From contig JBMNVL010000055.1 of assembly GCA_050946775.1 (NCBI GenBank), positions 1-12,446 on the forward strand: a stretch of DNA of 12,446 nucleotides. The letters are read 5' to 3'. Shown piece after piece: positions 7,156-12,444 of the stretch. Numbering within the stretch: position 1 is the first letter of the stretch; every line of letters starts with the position of its first letter. Below the pieces are notes generated by a model. The model was not told the DNA's origin and ran no database searches. It saw nothing but the letters and a program-made list of their open reading frames with translations. The position numbers were made by a program, and so were the translations under genes. This DNA is from UMGS1474 sp050946775 (GTDB lineage Bacteria; Bacillota; Clostridia; Oscillospirales; Acutalibacteraceae).

Positions 7156-7747
7156 GCTGTTCGTCATCGGGCTGACCGGCCCGACCGGCGCCGGCAAAAC
7201 GCTGGTAGCCGACCGGTGGCGGGAACAAGGCGTACCGGTGATCGATTCCGATCAGATCGCCCGGCAGGTGGTCGCGCCGGGCGAGCCGGCGCTGGCGGCG
7301 CTGGCCGACGCCTTCGGGGAGGATATTCTTCTTCCCGATGGGACGCTCAACCGCGCCGAGCTGGCCAGGCGGGCGTTTTCCTCGCCCCAAAGCACCGCCC
7401 GGCTCAACGCCCTCACCCACCCCGCCGTTCTCGCCCGTATCCGGGCGGAATTGACCCGGCTGGAACGCGAGGGCTGCCGCCTGGCGGCCATGGACGTGCC
7501 GCTGTTGTTCGAAAGCGGGCTGGACGCGCTGTGCGATCGCACGGCGGCGGTCCTGGCGACCCCCGAAAACCGGATGGAGCGGATCCGCCGGCGGGACGGT
7601 CTGACCACCGAGCAGGCGGCGGCGCGGATGGCGGCGCAGCCGGACGACGGCTTTTACCGCGCCCGTGCCGGGCGGATCATCGAAAACGACGGCGATCCCG
7701 ACGCGCTGCGGCGGCAAGCCGATCAACTGCTGGAGGAATACCGATGA
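7145..7747 (+). CDS. coaE: Dephospho-CoA kinase
   Basis: CoaE phosphorylates the 3'-hydroxyl of dephospho-CoA, the last step of coenzyme A synthesis. The 200-residue protein opens with VIGLTGPTGAGKT, whose P-loop ends in GAGKT (Lys18) where GSGKS is more usual. VIDSDQIARQVV (32-43) supplies the substrate-site Asp pair, and LTHPAVLARI, DVPLLFESGL and the lid RIRRRDGLTTEQAAARMAAQ all fit the family. The start is TTG at 7145, overlapping the upstream gene by 11 bases and preceded by GAGGTGATC, a strong Shine-Dalgarno match. No ATG is available at the correct N-terminus. Confidence 0.95.
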   Translation: MTGKLFVIGLTGPTGAGKTLVADRWREQGVPVIDSDQIARQVVAPGEPALAALADAFGEDILLPDGTLNRAELARRAFSSPQSTARLNALTHPAVLARIRAELTRLEREGCRLAAMDVPLLFESGLDALCDRTAAVLATPENRMERIRRRDGLTTEQAAARMAAQPDDGFYRARAGRIIENDGDPDALRRQADQLLEEYR

Positions 7748-8343
7748 CCCGCGTGCAAAAACGAAAACGGGACCGGCGGCACACCCTGGCGGCGCTGCTG
7801 GTACTGGCGGCGCTGGCGGTCGGATGCGTGTTCGCCCTGAAATGGGGCTACGACCGGTTCACCAAAACCGCGTATCCCCTGCCCTACCGGGACGAGGTGG
7901 AGACATGGGCCGCCGAATACGAGGTGGCGCCGTCGCTGGTCTACGCCGTGATGGCGACCGAAAGCTCGTTCGACCCCGAGGCGGTGTCGGTTGCCGGAGC
8001 GATCGGGCTGATGCAGCTCACCCCCGACACCTTCCATTGGGCACGGATGCGGATGGGAACGCTGGACGAGGATCTGTCGGTCGACGATCTGTTCGACCCG
8101 GCGGTCAACATCCGCTACGGCACCTACGTTCTGCGGCTGCTGCGGGACGATTTTGAGAGCACCGCCACCCTGTTGGCGGCTTACAACGCCGGGCGCACCA
8201 CGGCGATGCGCTGGCTGGACGACGAGCGCTACTCGTCCGACGGCGTGACCCTGCGGGATATTCCCATCGCCGAGACCCGTCAATATGTGCTCAAGGTCCT
8301 GCAAGCGCAGGAGACCTATCAGGAACTATATGGATTATCATAA
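7744..8343 (+). CDS. Membrane-anchored lytic transglycosylase (SLT family)
   Basis: A 199-residue protein with a basic N-terminus (TRVQKRKRDRR), one hydrophobic segment at about 13-33 acting as uncleaved anchor or signal, and an extracellular SLT (GH23-like) domain at about 45-195. Catalytic Glu73 lies in YAVMATESSFDP, followed by AGAIGLMQLTP (84-94), NIRYGTYVLRLL and AAYNAG (145-150), the standard family motifs. Such enzymes cleave the MurNAc-GlcNAc bond of peptidoglycan to give 1,6-anhydro ends. A Cys at 28 inside the hydrophobic stretch could be read as a weak lipobox (LAVGC), but the context is not convincing. The ATG at 7744 overlaps the coaE stop (ATGA). The frame is open further upstream through coaE, but that part is out-of-frame coaE sequence. 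Confidence 0.93.
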   Translation: MTRVQKRKRDRRHTLAALLVLAALAVGCVFALKWGYDRFTKTAYPLPYRDEVETWAAEYEVAPSLVYAVMATESSFDPEAVSVAGAIGLMQLTPDTFHWARMRMGTLDEDLSVDDLFDPAVNIRYGTYVLRLLRDDFESTATLLAAYNAGRTTAMRWLDDERYSSDGVTLRDIPIAETRQYVLKVLQAQETYQELYGLS

Positions 8344-8357
8344 AGGAGGAGTTTCCC

Positions 8358-9761
8358 ATGAGTGAAAAAAGCAAAACCGACCGGTTGAAGGAGGAGCTGT
8401 TTTACCAGCCCCGCCACGCGGCGCAGGTGATGGACGGCGACGAGATCGCCCGTGCCGACGCCTACTGCGAGGATTACAAGGCGTTCCTCGACGCCGCCAA
8501 GACCGAACGCGAGGCGGTCATCGAGGCCGTCCGGCAGGCCGAAGCGGCGGGATTCGTTCCCTTTGACCGGACCAAAAAGCTTGCCGCCGGAGATAAGGTG
8601 TACCTCAACAACCGCGGCAAAGCGCTGATCCTGGCGGTGATCGGCTCCCGGCCGGTGACCGACGGCGTCTCCATCGCCGCGGCGCACATCGACTCGCCCC
8701 GGCTGGATCTCAAGCCCAACCCGCTGTATGAGGACAAGCAATTGGCGTATTTCGATACCCACTACTACGGCGGCATCAAAAAATACCAGTGGACCGCCAT
8801 CCCGCTGGCGCTGCACGGCGTGATCGTCCGCAAGGACGGCACCACCGTCACCGTCAAAGTGGGCGAAGACGAAAGCGATCCCATCTTCTGCGTGACCGAT
8901 CTGCTGCCTCATCTGGGCGCCGAGCAGATGAAGCGCACCGCCTCCGAGGTGGTCAAGGGCGAGGATCTCAACCTGCTGATCGGCTCCCGTCCGCTTACCG
9001 ACGAGGAGGGCGCCGATTTGGTCAAGCTCAACGTGATGAAGCTTCTCAACGAAAAATACGGCATCGTGGAAGCCGATTTCCTGTCGGCCGAGCTGGAGAT
9101 CGTGCCCGCCTTCAAGGCGCGGGATCTGGGCTTTGACCGCAGCATGATCGCCGGCTACGGCCACGACGACCGGGTCTGCGCCTATCCGGCGCTGACCGCC
9201 GTGCTGGGCACCGAAAAGCCGGCCTACACCGCCATCACCCTGCTGGCGGACAAGGAGGAGATCGGCTCGGAGGGCGCCACTGGGATGCAATCGGCGTTCT
9301 TACAATATTTCGTGGCGGATCTGGCCGCCATGAGCGGCGAGGAGGGCCGTCACGCTTTGTCGAATTCCCTGTGCCTGTCGGCCGACGTCAACGCCGCGCT
9401 GGATCCGATCTATCCCGAGGTGACCGAAGCGCGCAACTGCGCCTATCTCAACAAGGGCGTCGCCATCACCAAGTACACCGGCTCCCGCGGCAAATCCGAC
9501 ACCAACGACGCCTCGGCCGAGCTGATGGGCCGCATCCGCCGGATGATGGACGAGCAAGGGGTGCTGTGGCAGGTCGGCGAGCTGGGCAAGGTGGACGCCG
9601 GCGGCGGCGGCACGGTGGCCAAATACATCGCCGATCTCGACGTGGACACCGTCGATATGGGAGTGCCGGTGCTGTCGATGCACGCGCCCTACGAGGTGGT
9701 CTCCAAGCTGGACGTGTACAGCGCTCACAAGGCGTTTTACACCCTGCTCAACCGTTCGTAA
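8358..9761 (+). CDS. M18 family zinc aminopeptidase
   Basis: A 467-residue cytosolic M18 metallo-aminopeptidase, a dodecameric enzyme removing N-terminal residues from peptides. Metal and active-site motifs are AAHIDSPRLDLKP (His110, Asp112), FDTHYYGGIKKYQW, LLADKEEIGSEGATG (Glu300, Glu301), LCLSADVNAALDP and, at the C-terminus, VPVLSMHAPYEVVSKLDVY with the last metal-binding His. The length and motif order are normal for the family. AGGAGG (8344-8349) precedes the ATG at 8358 and begins directly after the stop of the transglycosylase gene. Substrate preference (acidic or neutral residues) cannot be told from sequence alone. Confidence 0.95.
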   Translation: MSEKSKTDRLKEELFYQPRHAAQVMDGDEIARADAYCEDYKAFLDAAKTEREAVIEAVRQAEAAGFVPFDRTKKLAAGDKVYLNNRGKALILAVIGSRPVTDGVSIAAAHIDSPRLDLKPNPLYEDKQLAYFDTHYYGGIKKYQWTAIPLALHGVIVRKDGTTVTVKVGEDESDPIFCVTDLLPHLGAEQMKRTASEVVKGEDLNLLIGSRPLTDEEGADLVKLNVMKLLNEKYGIVEADFLSAELEIVPAFKARDLGFDRSMIAGYGHDDRVCAYPALTAVLGTEKPAYTAITLLADKEEIGSEGATGMQSAFLQYFVADLAAMSGEEGRHALSNSLCLSADVNAALDPIYPEVTEARNCAYLNKGVAITKYTGSRGKSDTNDASAELMGRIRRMMDEQGVLWQVGELGKVDAGGGGTVAKYIADLDVDTVDMGVPVLSMHAPYEVVSKLDVYSAHKAFYTLLNRS

Positions 9762-9770
9762 ACCCGTTTT

Positions 9771-9800
9771 ATCCCCTGCCGCCGGACGGCGGCAGGGGAT
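9771..9800 (+). repeat. Perfect 13-bp hairpin without T-tract, between M18 and hydrolase genes
   Basis: ATCCCCTGCCGCC (9771-9783) pairs perfectly with 9788-9800 around a GGAC loop. Neither strand has a run of T after the stem, so this is not a standard intrinsic terminator. It begins nine bases after the aminopeptidase stop. A role in 3'-end protection, partial termination or pausing is possible. Confidence 0.6.
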
Positions 9801-9820
9801 CGTCAAATAAGGAGCGCGCT

Positions 9821-10348
9821 ATGGGAAAACTGCTGATCGTGGTCGATTACCAAAAGGATTTTGTCGACGGGTCGCTGGGATTCGCCGGCGCCGAAAAACT
9901 GGAGCAGCCCATTTTGGACAAGATCGCCGCCTATCGCCGCGCGGGCGATACCGTAGCCTTCACCTTCGACACCCACGGCGAGGATTATCTGTCCACCCAG
10001 GAGGGACGGCGCTTGCCGGTTCCCCATACGCTCAAGGATACCGCCGGATGGGCGCTGTACGGCAAGGTGGCCGACGCCCGGCGGCCGGAGGATCCCTGCT
10101 TTTTCAAGCCGGCGTTCGGCTCGGCGGCGTTGTTCGATTATCTGCGGGAGCATCCGTTTGAGTCGATCGAGCTGGTGGGTCTGGTCAGCTCGATCTGCGT
10201 AATCAGCAACGCGGTGCTGGCCAAAGCCGCCCAACCCGAAACGCCGGTTTCGGTGGACGCCGGATGTACCGCCGGAGGCGACAGGCACCTGCACGAGGCC
10301 GCGCTGGACGTGATGACCGAACTGCAGATCGACGTGATCCGCCGCTGA
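9821..10348 (+). CDS. Isochorismatase-family cysteine hydrolase, nicotinamidase-like
   Basis: A 175-residue single-domain cysteine hydrolase of the isochorismatase superfamily. The catalytic triad is placed as Asp9 (VVDYQKDF), Lys96 (CFFKPAFGS) and Cys126 (LVGLVSSICVISNAVLA), all in the expected order and spacing. DTHGEDYLSTQEGRRLPVPH (50-69) is where nicotinamidases carry their metal-binding Asp and His residues, so nicotinamide deamidation in NAD salvage is the likeliest reaction. Other amide substrates are possible, and the C-terminus is shorter than in classic PncA, so no symbol is given. GGAG at 9811-9814 precedes the ATG. It lies downstream of a hairpin with no clear promoter of its own. 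Confidence 0.85.
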   Translation: MGKLLIVVDYQKDFVDGSLGFAGAEKLEQPILDKIAAYRRAGDTVAFTFDTHGEDYLSTQEGRRLPVPHTLKDTAGWALYGKVADARRPEDPCFFKPAFGSAALFDYLREHPFESIELVGLVSSICVISNAVLAKAAQPETPVSVDAGCTAGGDRHLHEAALDVMTELQIDVIRR

Positions 10349-10369
10349 TCGTCCTCTTTATCGAGCGGG

Positions 10370-10401
10370 CGGGTTTTATAAAAAATCCCGGGAAGTTTTT
10401 T
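10370..10401 (+). terminator. Possible weak intrinsic terminator after the hydrolase gene
   Basis: CGGG (10370-10373) pairs with CCCG (10387-10390), followed by one T-T mismatch and three T-A pairs around a short loop. Six T's (10396-10401) come after a five-base gap. The stem is weak, so the call is tentative. It would end the operon just before the tRNA promoter. Confidence 0.4.
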
Positions 10402-10412
10402 GCATTTTTCTC

Positions 10413-10441
10413 TTGACAACGGGAAAAAGATAGTGTATGAT
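10413..10441 (+). promoter_or_regulatory. Strong sigma-A promoter of the tRNA/5S operon
   Basis: A consensus -35 TTGACA (10413-10418) and a near-consensus -10 TATGAT (10436-10441) are separated by exactly 17 bases. Transcription would start near 10448, about 24 bases before the mature 5' end of tRNA-Lys. The strength fits a stable-RNA operon. Confidence 0.88.
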
Positions 10442-10445
10442 AGTC

Positions 10446-10467
10446 AAGCGGTTTGAACGAACCGCTT
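10446..10467 (+). repeat. Hairpin in the 5' leader of the tRNA transcript
   Basis: AAGCGGTT (10446-10453) and AACCGCTT (10460-10467) are perfectly complementary around a six-base loop. The left arm begins at about the predicted transcription start, and the right arm ends four bases before tRNA-Lys, so nearly the whole leader folds. It may guide RNase P processing; as DNA it is also an inverted repeat beside the -10. Confidence 0.6.
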
Positions 10468-10471
10468 ATAT

Positions 10472-10547
10472 GCGCCATTAGCTCAGTTGGTAGAGCACCT
10501 GACTCTTAATCAGGGTGTCCCGGGTTCGAGCCCCTGATGGCGCACCA
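10472..10547 (+). tRNA. tRNA-Lys (CTT)
   Basis: A 76-base cloverleaf with encoded CCA. The acceptor GCGCCAT pairs with ATGGCGC, the D arm is GCTCAGTTGGTAGAGC, and the anticodon stem CCTGA/TCAGG encloses loop CTCTTAA with anticodon CTT at 10505-10507. The T arm has loop TTCGAGC. The T stem has one C-T mismatch (10521 against 10535), all other pairs being good. It is the first gene of the stable-RNA operon, followed by tRNA-Glu after three bases. Confidence 0.95.
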
Positions 10548-10550
10548 CTC

Positions 10551-10626
10551 GGCCCGTTGGTCAAGCGGCCTAAGACTCCGGCCTCTCACGCCGGCAACAC
10601 GAGTTCGAATCTCGTACGGGTCACCA
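10551..10626 (+). tRNA. tRNA-Glu (CTC)
   Basis: A 76-base cloverleaf with encoded CCA. The acceptor GGCCCGT pairs with ACGGGTC (one G-T pair), the D stem is GTC/GAC, and the anticodon stem CCGGC/GCCGG encloses CTCTCAC with anticodon CTC (10585-10587). The T stem ACGAG/CTCGT is perfect. It reads GAG codons, matching a GC-rich genome. Confidence 0.95.
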
Positions 10627-10627
10627 C

Positions 10628-10745
<118 letters not shown>

Positions 10746-10749
10746 CAAA

Positions 10750-10776
10750 TCAAGCGATCCCCCGCGGATCGCTTGA
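10750..10776 (+). repeat. Hairpin between 5S rRNA and tRNA-Asn
   Basis: TCAAGCGATCC (10750-10760) and GGATCGCTTGA (10766-10776) form a perfect 11-bp stem with loop CCCGC. No T-tract follows and tRNA-Asn starts six bases later, so it is more likely a processing signal (RNase III or RNase P entry) than a terminator. Confidence 0.65.
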
Positions 10777-10782
10777 ATACAT

Positions 10783-10858
10783 TCCTCCATAGCTCAGTCG
10801 GTAGAGCACGCGGCTGTTAACCGCGGTGTCGTTGGTTCGAGTCCAACTGGGGGAGCCA
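10783..10858 (+). tRNA. tRNA-Asn (GTT)
   Basis: A 76-base cloverleaf with encoded CCA. The acceptor TCCTCCA pairs with TGGGGGA (one T-G pair), the D arm is GCTCAGTCGGTAGAGC, and the anticodon stem CGCGG/CCGCG encloses CTGTTAA with anticodon GTT (10816-10818). The T stem GTTGG/CCAAC is perfect. It is the last gene of the operon. Part of its anticodon arm (10806-10822) recurs as an exact reverse complement about 110 bases downstream. Confidence 0.96.
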
Positions 10859-10863
10859 AAACG

Positions 10864-10893
10864 AAGAGGACGCGAAAGCGTCCTTTTTGTTTT
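10864..10893 (+). terminator. Intrinsic terminator of the tRNA/5S operon
   Basis: AGGACGC (10867-10873) and GCGTCCT (10878-10884) enclose a GAAA tetraloop. The stem extends by AAG/TTT-type pairs into the T-tract TTTTGTTTT. This is a textbook terminator six bases after the CCA of tRNA-Asn. Confidence 0.93.
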
Positions 10894-10929
10894 GGCTTTT
10901 CCGGCCGGACACGGATCAAAACGGCACAA

Positions 10930-10960
10930 GGTTAACAGCCGCGTGCGGCTGTTAACTGCA
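10930..10960. repeat. Palindrome built from tRNA-Asn anticodon-arm sequence
   Basis: GTTAACAGCCG (10931-10941) and CGGCTGTTAAC (10946-10956) are perfect inverse copies with CGTG between. Bases 10930-10946 are the exact reverse complement of 10806-10822 in tRNA-Asn (17 of 17). The right half, TGCGG-CTGTTAA-CTGCA (10944-10960), folds by itself as an anticodon arm with GTT. It lies past the operon terminator. Confidence 0.85.
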
Positions 10961-11066
10961 ACGCCTGCGAGCGCCGCCGGGGGCGGATACAGCGAGCAGG
11001 GGTTGGCGCCGCGGTCGGCGAACGGTGAGCGCGACAGCGCAACACCGGAGCCGGGCACCGCAAGAG
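10961..11066. other. Gene-free GC-rich stretch with hairpins, between tRNA fragments
   Basis: No convincing gene is seen on either strand; the long minus-strand frame across it is tRNA and spacer read backwards. Two inverted repeats stand out: CCGCC/GGCGG with a GGG loop (10974-10986), and CGGTG-A-GCGC / GCGC-AA-CACCG around GACA (11023-11047). No promoter is recognised between the operon terminator and this stretch. Together with the palindrome before it and the tRNA half after it, it could be an insertion inside a former tRNA-Asn-like gene, a dispersed palindromic repeat, or a structured RNA. The sequence alone does not decide. Confidence 0.5.
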
Positions 11067-11101
11067 TGGTGTCGTAGGTTCGAGTCCTACAGTGGGCGCC
11101 A
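11067..11101 (+). pseudogene. Orphan 3' half of a tRNA (T arm, acceptor strand, CCA)
   Basis: A variable-loop-like GGTGTC is followed by a perfect T stem GTAGG/CCTAC with loop TTCGAGT (11074-11090), acceptor strand AGTGGGC (11091-11097), discriminator G and CCA (11099-11101). The matching 5' strand (GCCCACT) and a D arm are absent from the preceding sequence, so no full cloverleaf can form. The acceptor strand differs from tRNA-Asn (TGGGGGA), so it is not a simple duplicate of that gene. A terminator follows directly, as expected behind a real tRNA gene. It could be a broken tRNA or the 3' remnant left by a mobile element at an attachment site. Confidence 0.75.
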
Positions 11102-11105
11102 TGAT

Positions 11106-11157
11106 AATCACCCTTCAAATCTGAACCATTCGTGTTCGATTAGAGGGTGATTTTTTT
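11106..11157 (+). terminator. Intrinsic terminator behind the tRNA half, with a repeat in its loop
   Basis: AATCACCCT (11106-11114) and AGGGTGATT (11144-11152) make a nine-bp stem followed by a T-run to 11157. The 29-base loop is unusually long and holds a sequence that recurs about 130 bases downstream inside the transposase gene. Reading + to right, it would stop read-through into the IS. Confidence 0.72.
11115..11143 (+). repeat. Repeat copy A (terminator loop)
   Basis: It contains GAACCATTCGTGTTCGATT, matching copy B (11262-11280) at 18 of 19 bases, with further similarity on the left (TTCAAATC against TTCAATC). Its last 13 bases (11131-11143) occur inverted at 11197-11209. Confidence 0.8.
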
Positions 11158-11196
11158 ATATAAACCCAGTAATTATGCGGTTTTGCGCAGACGGTG

Positions 11197-11209
11197 CTAA
11201 TCGAACACG
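11197..11209 (-). repeat. Repeat copy C, inverted 13-base core
   Basis: CTAATCGAACACG is the exact reverse complement of 11131-11143 in copy A and shares most of the core with copy B. It lies between A and B in AT-rich, gene-free sequence. Confidence 0.75.
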
Positions 11210-11254
11210 TTTTACGAAATAGCTCAAATCGCGTGCACAAAACAAAAAATACTT

Positions 11255-11280
11255 TCAATCCGAACCATTGGTGTTCGATT
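11255..11280 (+). repeat. Repeat copy B, inside the 3' end of the transposase gene
   Basis: GAACCATTGGTGTTCGATT is a direct repeat of copy A with one base changed. On the minus strand it encodes the last residues of the transposase (SNTNGSD) and the stop. Overlap of a transposase stop with an element end is common in IS families, so A, B and C may be terminal or subterminal binding sites. Confidence 0.75.
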
Positions 11281-12376
11281 GCAAATCCTGCAAAGCCGCT
11301 TGCTGCTTGAAATAATCCGATTCATATGCGTCAGGTGTTCGATAATTGATGACCGAGTGCGGCCTTTTGGAATTATAATAATGAACGTAATCTTTGATTG
11401 CCTCCCGTATCTCCCGCTCTGATCGAAAGTCAGTACGGTAGAGTTTTTCGGTCTTCATTGATTTGAAGAAAGACTCCATAACGGAATTATCGTAAGGCGT
11501 ACTTGCCCGAGAAAAAGATTGTTGTATTCCAAAACCTTTCAAATATCCCATAAAAGCTCTGGAAGTATAGTTTGCCCCTTGATCGCTGTGAAACAAAAGA
11601 TTGGTCGGCTGACGATATTCATAAGCATTTTTGAAAGTTCCCTTTGTTAACTGTGTGCTGTTAGATTGTGATACTCTATAACTAACAATTTTTCGAGCAT
11701 ATAAGTCAAGAATTACACATATGTAATAAATCTTATTATTGTAACGGAAATAGGTAACATCGCTGACCCATACTTCGTTTGGGCGGGTTACTTGAAACTG
11801 CTGGTTCAGGATGTTCTGCTTTCGCTCTTGACTCATTAAGTACAATTTCTTCGCTCCGCTGACAATAGCAAACCACCCGTTTTCGTGCATAATATCAGCA
11901 ACGGTTTGCTGTCCGACCTTGTATCCTCGATCTTTGAGTACGGCATGAACTTTGCTTGCGCCGTATATTTGATTATTATCATGGAAGATTTTCTCAATGA
12001 TCGGGGTGAGTTCCTTTTTCTTTTGCTCAAATATTGTGTTTTCATTTTTGTTTCTTAGGATATGGTTATAGTAACTGCCTTTAGCAACCTTCAACGCTTT
12101 GCAAAGCAGATTTACACTATATTGATCGGAAAGTTGTTCAATTGCGTCATATCTTTCCCGAAGCGGCGCACTTATCGTGCAGGGAACCGATTGCAGAATC
12201 TCGACCATCATTTCAAGCTGAGCGCATTTTTGTTTGAGATCAAACACGTCGCGCATATTGATTCTTTTGAGAGCTTTTTGGACGGATTTGCTTTTCTTGA
12301 TCCAAGAATATATAGTGTTCCGAGCAGCGCCTGTCTGCTTGGACAAATCTGAAGCAGACACCCCGGAAAGATACAT
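11255..12376 (-). CDS. IS3 family transposase, single fused frame
   Basis: A 373-residue transposase. An N-terminal helix-turn-helix (SGVSASDLSKQTGAARNTIYSWIKK, about 4-28) is followed by a short helical stretch, an HTH_21-like region (about 85-165, SVNLLCKALKVAKGSYYNHILRNK and IYGASKVHAVLKDRG) and the integrase core (about 200-355). The DDE triad is Asp206 (WVSDVTYF), Asp265 (FHSDQG) and Glu301 (VMESFF), with 35 residues between the last two as is typical of IS3. orfA and orfB regions are continuous, without the usual frameshift. The ATG at 12376 has no clear ribosome site, and family-like residues (AKIYKQNCLVLVE) continue in frame upstream until a TAA, with no ATG, GTG or TTG among them. 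The true start is therefore doubtful, or the 5' end is damaged. The catalytic part looks intact. Confidence 0.93.
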   Translation of the reverse strand: MYLSGVSASDLSKQTGAARNTIYSWIKKSKSVQKALKRINMRDVFDLKQKCAQLEMMVEILQSVPCTISAPLRERYDAIEQLSDQYSVNLLCKALKVAKGSYYNHILRNKNENTIFEQKKKELTPIIEKIFHDNNQIYGASKVHAVLKDRGYKVGQQTVADIMHENGWFAIVSGAKKLYLMSQERKQNILNQQFQVTRPNEVWVSDVTYFRYNNKIYYICVILDLYARKIVSYRVSQSNSTQLTKGTFKNAYEYRQPTNLLFHSDQGANYTSRAFMGYLKGFGIQQSFSRASTPYDNSVMESFFKSMKTEKLYRTDFRSEREIREAIKDYVHYYNSKRPHSVINYRTPDAYESDYFKQQAALQDLQSNTNGSD

Positions 12377-12383
12377 CTCGACG

Positions 12384-12429
12384 AGGACTAAACAATTCTG
12401 TTTATAGATTTTTGCTTCTCGTTAGTCCT
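12384..12429. repeat. Inverted repeat upstream of the transposase start
   Basis: AGGACTAA (12384-12391) and TTAGTCCT (12422-12429) are exact inverse copies 30 bases apart. In the minus-strand transcript they could form a stem just before the start codon and limit translation, a known way for IS elements to dampen expression. Here that is only inference. Confidence 0.5.
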
Positions 12430-12438
12430 GCTTTTTTG

Positions 12439-12444
12439 ATTATA
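12439..12444 (-). promoter_or_regulatory. Candidate -10 box for the transposase gene
   Basis: On the minus strand this reads TATAAT, a perfect -10 hexamer, about 63 bases upstream of the ATG at 12376. The matching -35 would lie beyond the end of the window, so the promoter cannot be confirmed. Confidence 0.4.

Noticed and set aside
7216..7743. Upstream extension of the lytic transglycosylase frame
   Set aside because: The extra residues are coaE read in another frame; the real start is the ATG at 7744 overlapping the coaE stop.
10931..10956. Palindrome as a Rex operator because it contains GTTAAC
   Set aside because: Rex sites are TTGTTAA and TTAACAA around a short AT-rich spacer; here the halves point the other way with a GC-rich centre, and the sequence is explained by tRNA-Asn.
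10944..11101. tRNA with a group I intron, or a tmRNA
   Set aside because: The insert of about 110 bases is too short for a group I intron and I see no conserved core; there is no tag-peptide region or Ala-type acceptor for a tmRNA, and the 5' tRNA half is missing.
10750..11118. Minus-strand open frame of 122 codons over tRNA-Asn and the spacer
   Set aside because: It consists of tRNA genes read backwards, the usual source of spurious proteins ending in phrases such as SRTRTYD, and has no ribosome site.
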